A stretch of DNA of 11,698 nucleotides from contig JAGPKW010000017.1 in assembly GCA_018053685.1 (NCBI GenBank), positions 1 through 11,698 on the forward strand, read 5' to 3'. Made by a program: the position numbers and the translations under genes. The DNA is from Patescibacteria group bacterium (GTDB taxonomy: Bacteria; Patescibacteriota; Patescibacteriia; JAGPKW01). The notes beneath the pieces are model-generated. The model saw nothing but the letters and a program-made list of their open reading frames with translations. It did not search any database and had not been told where the DNA came from. This document shows, piece after piece, positions 1-6,436 of this stretch (position 1 is its first letter; each line of letters starts with the position of its first letter).

Positions 1-167
1 GTCTTAACAAAATCAGCAAAACTTATACTATAAATAGCTGGCCTAATATCTGTTACTGCTTCAAAAAAACGAACCTTATAACCAGTTATACCAGCAAGAA
101 TAATTAATATAAAATCTAATGGAACATGTAAACCAGTAAACAATAAATCAAGTTTTTGTCTTGTCAT
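1..167 (-). CDS. Polyprenyl-phosphate sugar transferase, N-terminal fragment (off left edge)
   Basis: Only the first 55 codons are present; the gene continues beyond base 1. Translation from the ATG at 167-165 begins MTRQKLDLLFTGLHVPLDF, followed by a hydrophobic stretch (about residues 13-30, probably the first membrane helix) and then TDIRPAIYSISFADFVK at residues 39-55. This layout, a short basic start, a helix containing PLDF, and an RP-x-IY-x-x-x-F-x-x-F/Y segment, is what I recall of the N-terminal membrane region of WcaJ-like (undecaprenyl-phosphate sugar phosphotransferase) proteins in CPR bacteria. Full-length members carry a cytoplasmic C-terminal domain that moves a sugar phosphate onto a polyprenyl phosphate to start glycan synthesis; that domain is not visible here. 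The start lies only 17 bases past the end of the RNase P RNA with no clear terminator between, so read-through from the rnpB promoter is possible. The family call rests on a short piece and could be wrong. Confidence 0.55.
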   Translation of the reverse strand, partial: MTRQKLDLLFTGLHVPLDFILIILAGITGYKVRFFEAVTDIRPAIYSISFADFVK

Positions 168-184
168 ATTTTTATATAATATAA

Positions 185-559
185 GCTATTTTATCAATAA
201 GCCGAATTTTGTATTATATGATCATTTATCTAGGATTATTATTACTAATAATCTCTATCGAGCCACCGCTATATATTTCTATATAGCCCTACAATAAATG
301 CAGGTTGCTCTTTCATCAGGTAAAGCTTGCCTCTTCCCCTATGTCACCATAGGAACGTGCTAACTAATTGGTTAGCAATTTCACTCGCACTGCAAAAGCA
401 GAGATGTATTTTCTGTTGTGCTTGTTGTCGCTATATTTTTGCAAATATAGTGCGTTGGTGTTACCAACTACCCTTTCATTTTAGATTTTCATCTAAAAAG
501 GATGTTCGGACTTTCCTCAGGTTTTTTAACAAAACCCGCGATCATTTATATAAAATAGC
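185..559 (-). ncRNA. rnpB: RNase P RNA, catalytic subunit of ribonuclease P
   Basis: This RNA cleaves the 5' leaders from pre-tRNAs. Conserved elements read on the minus strand: GAGGAAAGTCC (518-508), ACAGAAA (416-410), TAGATAAATGA (232-222, compare E. coli UAGAUGAAUGA), and TTCGGCTTA near the 3' end (206-198). The ends pair perfectly as helix P1: GCTATTTTAT at 559-550 with ATAAAATAGC at 194-185; ATGATC/GATCAT just inside gives P2. Several hairpins have perfect AU-rich stems with GNRA loops: GCAA (450-431), GUGA (353-338), GAAA (287-268) and GUAA (253-234). The length of about 375 bases is usual. The probable P15 hairpin (326-307) has the loop ACCUGAUG and no GGU, the motif that normally pairs with the tRNA CCA end. 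A strong promoter lies immediately upstream. The ends are set by P1 pairing, so they could be off by a few bases. Confidence 0.93.
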
Positions 560-594
560 AATGTATATTATAACATATTTTTTAATAAAAGCAA
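560..594 (-). promoter_or_regulatory. Promoter of rnpB (extended -10, sigma70 type)
   Basis: On the minus strand the -35 candidate is TTGCTT (594-589) and the -10 is a perfect TATAAT (572-567), separated by 16 bases. A TG one base upstream of the -10 (TGTTATAAT) makes it an extended -10. The expected start, about 7 bases downstream, falls at 560-559, exactly where RNase P helix P1 begins. The promoter sits in the short gap after the patatin-like gene, whose TAG stop is at 599-597. rnpB can therefore be transcribed independently of the envelope operon. Confidence 0.8.
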
Positions 595-596
595 CA

Positions 597-1385
597 CTAT
601 TTCAATATTCTCATTGCTGCCTTATACCCTCTATTTATTAATTCCTTGATATTCTTCTGCCTAAAATCAAATGTTGACATAAAGCTCCCTAATCTAATAA
701 TATCTAAATTTATACCTTTCTGATTTTTTGCTTCCATAATTGATCTTTTTACATTTTCTTTTTCCATTATATAGTAAGCATTTGTTAATACACTAATTCT
801 ATCATTAAAATTTCTTATACCAGGTAATTCTCCACCAAGTACAGATGCTATAATATCATTTCTATTAGTTTTTATTAGAGATATAGGAAGATTGTTTACT
901 ATACCACCATCACATAAATATCTATTATCAACCTTAATAGCTGGAAAAACAAAAGGTATAGCCATAGATGATATAATAGCAGGGAAAATATCACCATTTC
1001 TAAATATAACTTCTTCACCTGTTGCAATATTAGTTGCATTAAAAGACATAGGTATTTTTAAATCACTAAATGTAGATACAGAAATATATTGGCTAAGTAG
1101 ACCTTCTAAACTTTTAACAGCTTTTTCTCTCTTTACATGCATTATCAACTGCATAAATTTCATAAAATTAAATCCATCTAAACATTTGTTAAAGTCAATA
1201 CTAGGATTACTAGCATATATAGTGCCCATTATTGCACCAATAGATGTTCCACTTATTTCAACAACTTCTATATCTAAACTTCTTATAGCATTTATTACTC
1301 CTAAATGAAAAAATCCTTTAGCTCCTCCACCACTTAATACTAATGATACTTTTCTTTTCTTTTTTTGAAATATAAAATTAAACAT
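597..1385 (-). CDS. Patatin-like phospholipase family protein
   Basis: A 262-residue protein of the patatin/RssA-like serine acyl hydrolase family, which uses a Ser-Asp dyad to cleave acyl esters of lipids. All the hallmarks are visible: the oxyanion-hole motif GGGAKG (residues 19-24), the nucleophile elbow G-T-S-I-G (46-50, Ser48), and the catalytic D-G-G (159-161) inside YLCDGGIVNNLP. The length matches a stand-alone bacterial patatin domain. There is no signal peptide or membrane helix; the N-terminus is short and basic (QKKKRK at 7-12), so it is probably cytoplasmic or peripheral on the membrane. It is the last gene of the envelope cluster, beginning one base after the dsbA-like stop. The substrate cannot be read from the sequence; membrane phospholipid turnover is an inference from family and context. 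It ends with TAG just before the rnpB promoter. Confidence 0.88.
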   Translation of the reverse strand: MFNFIFQKKKRKVSLVLSGGGAKGFFHLGVINAIRSLDIEVVEISGTSIGAIMGTIYASNPSIDFNKCLDGFNFMKFMQLIMHVKREKAVKSLEGLLSQYISVSTFSDLKIPMSFNATNIATGEEVIFRNGDIFPAIISSMAIPFVFPAIKVDNRYLCDGGIVNNLPISLIKTNRNDIIASVLGGELPGIRNFNDRISVLTNAYYIMEKENVKRSIMEAKNQKGINLDIIRLGSFMSTFDFRQKNIKELINRGYKAAMRILK

Positions 1386-1386
1386 A

Positions 1387-2079
1387 TTATTTTATAGATT
1401 TAAATATATTATCCCAATCTTCTTCCTGCATTACTCCAGCATATTTATAACCGTTTATAAAAAAAGTAGGTGTTCCTTCAACTCCATAATTTAAGCCATC
1501 AATTATATCTTTGTTTATTATCTTATCATACCTAGCATCTTGCATACACTTATTAAATTTGGCCTCATCTAACCCAATATTATTTATATACCTAGCAATA
1601 AGACCGTCTGTATCATTATTGCCAGAATCTCTTTCTGCAAAATCAGAATATATTTCTTTAAACATCTCTAAAAATTTACCTTGTTCATTAGCGCACATTC
1701 CAGCACTTGCAAGCTTTCTAGAATTAGGATGTATGCTTTCTAATGGAAAATTTCTAAACTCAAAATATCCTTTTGCATAATATTTTTCCATTGTGTTATA
1801 AAATATATCAAACTCTTGAGCACAATAAGGACAATCAAAATCAAAAAATAGCACAACTTTTATCTTTGCATCGCTATTCCCAAACTTGGGAGAAAATATA
1901 CTGCTATATTTGCTACTATTATCGTTATTACTAGCATAACCATAAGATTGGACAACAACATTATTTTCTTCTATTACCAACTTTTTATCATTTTTAAAAA
2001 AAACAAAAAAGAATATTATTAAATATATAAATACAATAACAAGAGGTATAATTATTAATAAACTAAGCCCTTTTTTCAT
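1387..2079 (-). CDS. Membrane-anchored DsbA-like thiol oxidoreductase
   Basis: A 230-residue thioredoxin-fold protein of the DsbA type with an N-terminal membrane anchor (hydrophobic residues about 5-28) and the catalytic domain outside the cell membrane. The active site is C-P-Y-C at 83-86 after the strand VVLFFDFD, and the cis-proline loop is G-T-P-T at 202-205 followed by FFING. Two further cysteines, C129 (in AGMCANEQGKF) and C178 (KFNKCMQ), could form a structural disulfide, as in related proteins. The segment at 35-70 is a low-complexity linker. The likely role is making or isomerising disulfides in exported proteins. No DsbB or VKOR partner is visible here. The first 17 bases overlap the end of lgt, which implies translational coupling. 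The secreted protein at 6437-7792 has a C-x-x-C pair and could be a client, but that is speculation. Confidence 0.9.
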   Translation of the reverse strand: MKKGLSLLIIIPLVIVFIYLIIFFFVFFKNDKKLVIEENNVVVQSYGYASNNDNSSKYSSIFSPKFGNSDAKIKVVLFFDFDCPYCAQEFDIFYNTMEKYYAKGYFEFRNFPLESIHPNSRKLASAGMCANEQGKFLEMFKEIYSDFAERDSGNNDTDGLIARYINNIGLDEAKFNKCMQDARYDKIINKDIIDGLNYGVEGTPTFFINGYKYAGVMQEEDWDNIFKSIK

Positions 2080-2929
2080 TTTTTCTAAACCAAAAAATAT
2101 TAAATATAACTAATACTATAATAGATAATAACTGATTTAATGTTAAAAACAAAACTTTTGGTTCACCTATTCTAAAAAATTCTAATATAAATCTTAATAT
2201 AAAATAATAATTTATATATATTAAAATTATACCGCCTTTATCAATAAATGCTAATAAATTCATACTCTTTCTAAAATCCTTAGCTTTTAATTCTTTACTT
2301 ATGATCCCATTTTCTAGATTATTTTTATATTTTTTTCTCAAAAGTAGGGATAAAATTATAAGCAATATTATGTTAAATATAATCTCATATAGAAATAATG
2401 GCGTAAAAAATGTTTCATTTTTATACTGCTCTGGTCTTAGATTCTCTTGTATTGGTATTTTTAAAAAAAATGATGTTGGTATTCCGAATAATTCTTGATT
2501 AAAATAATTGCCTAATCTTCCTAATATTTGAGCAACAAGCATTGGAATAGGCAAAATATTTAATATTTTCGCAAATTCTATTTTTCTTCTTTTGCAAATT
2601 ATATATAATGTTATGACTCCTGATATAATACCAAAAATTATGCTCATACCACCCTCCCAAAACCTAAAAATAGCTAAAGGATCTTGTATATAATATTGAA
2701 TATCATAGAAAAAATATCCAAGTCTTGCTCCAATTATTCCAAACAAAAAACAATAAAAGAAAATATCATATATATCTTTTTCTTGAATTTTTTCTTTTTT
2801 TGCAAGTTTATAAAATATTAAAAAGCCTAAAATAGCACCACAAAATATAAAAAACCCATACCAATAAATATTGATATTAAATATAGAAAACATAACCTTA
2901 TTTGGTATAAAATGATATAAAAAATCCAT
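2063..2929 (-). CDS. lgt: Phosphatidylglycerol--prolipoprotein diacylglyceryl transferase
   Basis: Lgt moves diacylglycerol from phosphatidylglycerol onto the lipobox cysteine of prolipoproteins, the first step of lipoprotein maturation in the cytoplasmic membrane. The 288 residues are a usual length, with about seven hydrophobic helices. The family signature is clear: G-R-L-G-N-Y-F-N-Q-E-L-F-G at 137-149 (R138, N141 and E146 match the essential Arg, Asn and Glu). Other matches are IYWYGF near 21-26, FWEGGMS at 90-96, TPLFLYE at 176-182 and RFILEFFR at 246-253. One oddity: after GGMS the usual F-H-G-G reads I-I-F-G, so the His equivalent to E. coli H103 is absent. A hydrophilic insert (about 199-222) lies between late helices. 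The gene starts one base downstream of ftsW and overlaps the dsbA-like gene by 17 bases. Confidence 0.93.
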   Translation of the reverse strand: MDFLYHFIPNKVMFSIFNINIYWYGFFIFCGAILGFLIFYKLAKKEKIQEKDIYDIFFYCFLFGIIGARLGYFFYDIQYYIQDPLAIFRFWEGGMSIIFGIISGVITLYIICKRRKIEFAKILNILPIPMLVAQILGRLGNYFNQELFGIPTSFFLKIPIQENLRPEQYKNETFFTPLFLYEIIFNIILLIILSLLLRKKYKNNLENGIISKELKAKDFRKSMNLLAFIDKGGIILIYINYYFILRFILEFFRIGEPKVLFLTLNQLLSIIVLVIFNIFWFRKNEKRA

Positions 2930-2930
2930 T

Positions 2931-4103
2931 TTATTCTTTTAATATTAAAATATTATTTCTATTTTTATTAACCATTCTACCTTCTTTTGTTTCTTTACAA
3001 TGCCTTGATATATTAGATGTAATACCAGCACCAATTGCTATAACCCACATAGATGTTGCTCCATAACTAATAAGTGGCAGAGTTACCCCAGTTAAAGGAG
3101 ATAGCCTAATCATAGCACCAATATTTACAAAACACTGAAACGCCATCCAGCTTGCAAATCCAGCAGTAAAATATTTACTAAAATCATCAGGAGCATTTTT
3201 TGAAATGCTTAAAATCTTGTTTATAAATAAAAAAAATATTACTAAAAATAAGCTAGTAAATATAAATCCTGCCTCTTCTGCAATAACAGCAAATATTGAA
3301 TCAGTCATAACCTGAGGAAGATATGAATACTTTTGGATGGATTTTCCTATACCTCTTCCAACCCAGCCACCAGTGCCAACAGCAATTAATGCTTGGTTAA
3401 TATGATACCCTTCCCCTTGTGTACTATATTTATCAGGATGTAAGAATATATCAATTCTCTCCAGTCTAGTCCCTGTGTCAACTTTTAAAAATACCATAAC
3501 AGCAATTACAACTACTGCTAAAAGCATTGCAAGATGTGATATTCTGGCTTTAGCTGAAAATGCCATAACAAAGCATATCACGGAAAATATTATTAATGTC
3601 CCTAAATCTGGCTGTAATAATATTAAAATTAATGGAATGCCAGATAATATAATAAAATTTAAAAAACCACCTTTTAAATTCTGAATATTTTTACCTTGTT
3701 TTTCAAAAAAATATGCAAGAAATACTATAATTGCAACTTTTGCTATTTCAGATGGTTGGAAACTAAACAATTTTAAATCTATCCAACTTCTAGAACCACC
3801 ACTTGCAAAACCAATAATTAAAACTAATATTAATAAGCCAACTGATATAAAATATATAAGCTTAGAATACTTTCTAACTTGTTTATAATTTAAAAAAGAA
3901 AAAAAAGAAAATAAAATAATACTCGGAATTGTTCCTTTTATTAAATGTTGTTTTATATAATAATACTTATCACCAGTAACTTTTTCAGCAAGCACAAATG
4001 AAGATGACCATAAAGCTATAAAACCAATTATAACTAACAAAAAAAATAAAACAACAAACAATGTATCAGCTTTTTTATCTTTAGCTTCTTTAAAAATATT
4101 CAT
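2931..4103 (-). CDS. ftsW: SEDS peptidoglycan glycosyltransferase FtsW (FtsW/RodA family)
   Basis: A polytopic membrane protein of 390 residues, about ten helices, that polymerises lipid II into glycan strands at division (FtsW) or elongation (RodA) sites together with a class B PBP. Signature pieces in order: GGSRSWIDL (102-110), FQPSE (115-119), LLQPDLGT (162-169), GEGYHINQALIAVGTGGWVG (230-249), the loop with YLPQVMTDSIFAVIAEE (T267-D268, the conserved putative catalytic Asp), and NIGAMIRLSPLTG...LPLISYGATS (327-351). The GEGYHINQ-GGWVGRGIG-YLP pattern fits FtsW better than RodA, but the two cannot be separated with certainty. The tail after residue 365 is basic and cytoplasmic. The gene lies between the HIT gene (4-base gap) and lgt (1-base gap); mraY two genes upstream supplies the precursor pathway. 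No partner PBP is in the window. Confidence 0.92.
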   Translation of the reverse strand: MNIFKEAKDKKADTLFVVLFFLLVIIGFIALWSSSFVLAEKVTGDKYYYIKQHLIKGTIPSIILFSFFSFLNYKQVRKYSKLIYFISVGLLILVLIIGFASGGSRSWIDLKLFSFQPSEIAKVAIIVFLAYFFEKQGKNIQNLKGGFLNFIILSGIPLILILLQPDLGTLIIFSVICFVMAFSAKARISHLAMLLAVVVIAVMVFLKVDTGTRLERIDIFLHPDKYSTQGEGYHINQALIAVGTGGWVGRGIGKSIQKYSYLPQVMTDSIFAVIAEEAGFIFTSLFLVIFFLFINKILSISKNAPDDFSKYFTAGFASWMAFQCFVNIGAMIRLSPLTGVTLPLISYGATSMWVIAIGAGITSNISRHCKETKEGRMVNKNRNNILILKE

Positions 4104-4107
4104 ATTT

Positions 4108-4518
4108 TTATATTTCTTTTCTTATTTTTTCTGCAATTTCTTCAAGTTCTTCTTGTTTAATTTCAACTTTTCTATCCCAATTCGCAAGCCCATCAGAAGT
4201 AAACCTTGGTATTATATGAATATGTGCATGCATAACAACTTGACCAGCTGTTTCACCATTATTCATACCAATATTTATACCATCAGCATTTAAAGCCTTT
4301 TTTGTGGCAAAAGCAACTTTTTTAATAACAAGTAAATATTTTTTTAAAATATCTTCATCTATCTCAAACAAATCTTTATAATGTTTTTTGGGAATAACAA
4401 GAGTGTGACCTCTATTTATAGGATGTATATCTAAAAAAGCTAAAAAATCATCGTCTTCATATACCTTAATACAAGGTATTTTATTATTTGCTATATTGCA
4501 AAAAACACATTCTTCCAT
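4108..4518 (-). CDS. HIT family protein (HINT-like nucleotide hydrolase)
   Basis: A 136-residue cytosolic protein of the histidine-triad superfamily, which hydrolyses nucleoside phosphoramidates or dinucleoside polyphosphates. The catalytic triad motif H-A-H-I-H-I-I is at 97-103, with H99 the expected nucleophile. The N-terminal C-x-x-C (C4, C7 in CVFCNIA) is the zinc site half seen in many HIT proteins, and the segments FLDIHPINRGHTLVIPKKH (28-46) and NNGETAGQVVMHAH (86-99) are typical. Length is normal. It sits between mraY and ftsW with gaps of 23 and 4 bases, so it is probably co-transcribed. Nothing in the sequence ties it to wall synthesis, and its substrate cannot be told from the motif alone. 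Confidence 0.92.
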   Translation of the reverse strand: MEECVFCNIANNKIPCIKVYEDDDFLAFLDIHPINRGHTLVIPKKHYKDLFEIDEDILKKYLLVIKKVAFATKKALNADGINIGMNNGETAGQVVMHAHIHIIPRFTSDGLANWDRKVEIKQEELEEIAEKIRKEI

Positions 4519-4541
4519 AATAAAAAATTAATAATTATGTA

Positions 4542-5591
4542 TTATTTTAGATTTCTATCTAAGAAAAATATTACAAGACCAATCATTGCTGACATGAAAC
4601 TAACTATCCAAAATTTCATTGTAATAGTATGCTCAGCCATACCTTTAGCTTGAAAATGCTGATGTATTGGCGTGGAAATCCAAACTTTTTTATGAAAAAA
4701 TTTCTTAGATATTTTCTGGATTATAACAGACAATGATTCCATAACTAAAGTAAAACCAAAGATTGGAAGTAAAAGAGAATAATTTGTAAGCATCGCGACA
4801 ACACCTAATACTATGCCAAGCGCCATTGCTCCTGTATCTCCCATAAATGCCTTAGCTGGTGGGATATTTATCCACAAAAATGCAAGTAAAGCTCCAACAA
4901 TAACCATTATAAATGTTGCAAGATCTATTCTCCCTAACACTAAAGATATAACTGCATAAGAAGCAAGAGCAGGCAGAGTTGCCCCACCAGCAAGTCCATC
5001 TAATCCATCTATTTCATTAACAGAAAAAGTAGTAGCAACAACTACTAAAACAAAAAAAGGTATATATAGCCAGCCTATATAATAATTTCCTAAAAATGGA
5101 ACATGTATAATATCAAACCCCAATTTAAAATAAAACCATAAAGCACCTATTAAAGCTATCGCTGTATATATTACAAGCTTCCATTTAACAGTTATGCCCC
5201 CAACTTTAGGGATAAAACCTCTAACATTTATATAATCATCTACCAAACCAACAATAGCTGCACCTATAAGAGCACCAAGTGGTAACCACGTTTCTTTTCT
5301 TGATAAAAAATTTAAAAACGCTATTCCAGAATTTGGCGCGACTTTTGAAATAATAAACATAGTAACAATCAATATAATTGTTATCCCCCAAATAAGTATA
5401 CCAGCACCAGTTAAGGTCCCTGATTTAGATTTATGCATTGATACAAAAACAGGAGCAGTACTTTCTTCTCTAATCTGCTTTCCCATTTTGAATTTTGCAA
5501 GTAGCTTTAATAACAAGGGAGATAACAACATACCCATTATAAAAGCAACAAATGATAAAGAAAAAACTTTAGCTATATCTAATAATGTCAT
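4542..5591 (-). CDS. mraY: Phospho-N-acetylmuramoyl-pentapeptide-transferase (lipid I synthase)
   Basis: MraY joins UDP-MurNAc-pentapeptide to undecaprenyl phosphate, making lipid I at the inner face of the membrane. The 349 residues and about ten helices fit the family. Visible motifs: the Mg-binding Asp pair L-V-D-D-Y-I-N (116-122, D118-D119), the N-E-I-D-G-L-D-G-L-A-G-G block (192-203, D195 and D198), I-P-P-A-K-A-F-M-G-D-T-G (243-254), and the nucleotide-side loop P-I-H-Q-H-F (308-313, canonical PLHHHFE). The HQHF block distinguishes MraY from WecA-type GlcNAc-1-phosphate transferases. The N-terminal S-M-H-K-S-K-x-G-T-L-T-G-A-G (51-64) matches the usual LHxxKxGTPTMGG region loosely, with TPTMGG eroded to TLTGAG. 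Its ATG overlaps the TGA of the preceding gene (ATGA), which suggests coupled translation. The organism thus keeps a lipid I/lipid II wall pathway. Confidence 0.94.
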   Translation of the reverse strand: MTLLDIAKVFSLSFVAFIMGMLLSPLLLKLLAKFKMGKQIREESTAPVFVSMHKSKSGTLTGAGILIWGITIILIVTMFIISKVAPNSGIAFLNFLSRKETWLPLGALIGAAIVGLVDDYINVRGFIPKVGGITVKWKLVIYTAIALIGALWFYFKLGFDIIHVPFLGNYYIGWLYIPFFVLVVVATTFSVNEIDGLDGLAGGATLPALASYAVISLVLGRIDLATFIMVIVGALLAFLWINIPPAKAFMGDTGAMALGIVLGVVAMLTNYSLLLPIFGFTLVMESLSVIIQKISKKFFHKKVWISTPIHQHFQAKGMAEHTITMKFWIVSFMSAMIGLVIFFLDRNLK

Positions 5592-6010
5592 GTTTCAATA
5601 AATAAAACTAATAAAATAAATGCTAATATCATTAAAATATTTATAGCAGTCGTGGTCCCGACTAAAAAATATGATAATACCCTACTATGTTTATAATAAT
5701 GATAGCACAAAATATAGTTTATTAAAAAAATAACAGAAGTGATTGCTGGAAATACAAAAAAATATTGAATAGGACCAAAATTGCTTGACCCATAATAAAT
5801 ATTATAGCTTAATGGGACAACATCTTGCTTTCCATTTGATATATAAAATATTATCCCAAAAAAGGCTAAACATAGAAATAAATTAATAAAAAAAGTCGAT
5901 GAAATAATTTTATTATTCCATATATAATTATGTCTTATCTTTGATATTTGGCTTGTTATAATCATAATAATATAATAACACAATAATTTAAATTTAAAAA
6001 ATATTGACAT
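5588..6010 (-). CDS. Small three-helix membrane protein of unknown function
   Basis: A hydrophobic protein of up to 140 residues. Predicted membrane helices are at about 37-57, 82-103 and 111-138. Between helices 1 and 2 is a recognisable motif, VPLSYNIYYGSSNFGP (65-80), which resembles the 'VPLHYNIYFGID..GPW' loop I recall from small CPR membrane proteins and is loosely like DUF1648 loops; no function is known to me. The start is uncertain. The ATG at 6010 gives a hydrophobic 15-residue extension and lies inside the -35 region of the divergent rpmA promoter. A second ATG at 5965 (M16, followed by IITSQISKIRHNYIW) would give 125 residues and is at least as plausible. It is the first gene of the envelope cluster and ends with TGA overlapping the mraY ATG, so it may assist or be coupled to MraY expression. 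Confidence 0.72.
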   Translation of the reverse strand: MSIFFKFKLLCYYIIMIITSQISKIRHNYIWNNKIISSTFFINLFLCLAFFGIIFYISNGKQDVVPLSYNIYYGSSNFGPIQYFFVFPAITSVIFLINYILCYHYYKHSRVLSYFLVGTTTAINILMILAFILLVLFIET

Positions 6011-6032
6011 ATCTAAATAGCTAATGTATACT
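6004..6032 (+). promoter_or_regulatory. Sigma70 promoter of rpmA (TTGACA-17-TATACT)
   Basis: A perfect -35 TTGACA (6004-6009) and a five-of-six -10 TATACT (6027-6032) are separated by the ideal 17 bases. Transcription should begin near 6039, giving a leader of about 33 bases before the rpmA ATG. This is the best consensus promoter in the window. It overlaps the possible ATG (6010) of the divergent membrane-protein gene. The GTATAC core of the -10 is palindromic and could also serve the minus strand, but no good -35 exists there. Confidence 0.82.
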
Positions 6033-6071
6033 ATTTGCTATGTATTTGCTTTAATTTTAAACAATAATTAT

Positions 6072-6344
6072 ATGTCACATAAAAAAGCTGGATCAAGTAC
6101 ATCCCTTGGAAGAGATTCAATTTCAAAAAGACTTGGAGTAAAAAAATTTGATGGACAAATAGTAAAAAAAGGCGATGTTATTGTTAAACAAAGAGGAACA
6201 AAATTTCATCCAGGTTTAGGTGTTATAAAAGGTGGAGACGATACAATCCAATCAACTAAAGATGGAAAAGTAAAATTTTATCTAATCAAAAAAACAAAAT
6301 TTAATAATAAGCAGAAAAAAGATAGATATATTTCTGTTGAATAA
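6072..6344 (+). CDS. rpmA: 50S ribosomal protein L27
   Basis: L27 (bL27) sits near the peptidyl transferase centre with its N-terminus reaching toward the P-site tRNA. The 90-residue product starts [10 protein letters not shown] and contains S-K-R-L-G-V-K and the block [15 protein letters not shown], all diagnostic. It ends with D-G-K-V-K-F then a basic tail to YISVE, a normal length. The ATG at 6072 is chosen because MSHKKAG aligns with the universal start and because an in-frame ATG at 6024 lies upstream of the predicted transcription start (about 6039). The Firmicutes-type cleavable N-terminal extension (Prp site) is absent. Usually rpmA follows rplU (L21); here it stands alone between its own promoter and terminator. 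No Shine-Dalgarno is seen before the ATG (TTAAACAATAATTAT). Confidence 0.97.
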   Translation: MSHKKAGSSTSLGRDSISKRLGVKKFDGQIVKKGDVIVKQRGTKFHPGLGVIKGGDDTIQSTKDGKVKFYLIKKTKFNNKQKKDRYISVE

Positions 6345-6369
6345 ATGGTCTAATATTAGGCCATTTTTT
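6344..6369 (+). terminator. Rho-independent terminator of rpmA
   Basis: Directly at the rpmA stop codon, a nine-pair stem AATGGTCTA / TAGGCCATT (one G-U pair) closes the four-base loop ATAT and is followed by a run of T (6366-6369 after the stem, then ATTAA). It isolates rpmA from the next transcription unit. Confidence 0.8.
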
Positions 6370-6395
6370 ATTAACAGAAGAAAAAATAAAATATA

Positions 6396-6404
6396 TGATA
6401 TAAT
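6396..6404 (+). promoter_or_regulatory. Extended -10 promoter for the downstream plus-strand group
   Basis: TGATATAAT (6396-6404) is a perfect extended -10 (TGnTATAAT) about 32 bases before the ATG at 6437; transcription would begin near 6411. There is no convincing -35 at 16-18 bases. TTAACA at 6371-6376 is about 22 bases away, too far. The remaining sequence here is A-rich, so the call rests on the extended -10 and on its position after the rpmA terminator. Confidence 0.5.
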
Positions 6405-6436
6405 AAAAATAAATATAAATCTATTAAAATAAAATA

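Noticed and set aside
168..200. Separate promoter for the left-edge sugar-transferase gene
   Set aside because: TTGATA with TATAAA has a 15-base spacer and leaves almost no leader; in such AT-rich sequence this is expected by chance.
327..641. Plus-strand open frame of 104 codons
   Set aside because: It lies mostly antisense to the RNase P RNA, whose conserved elements and pairing are unmistakable; the translation is Cys/Phe-rich and resembles nothing.
892..1308. Plus-strand open frame of 138 codons
   Set aside because: Antisense to the patatin-like gene, which carries all its motifs; a shadow of AT-rich codon use.
6024..6071. Sixteen-residue N-terminal extension of L27 from the ATG at 6024
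   Set aside because: It lies upstream of the predicted transcription start and overlaps the -10; MSHKKAG at 6072 is the conserved L27 start. It also lacks a Prp-type cleavage motif.
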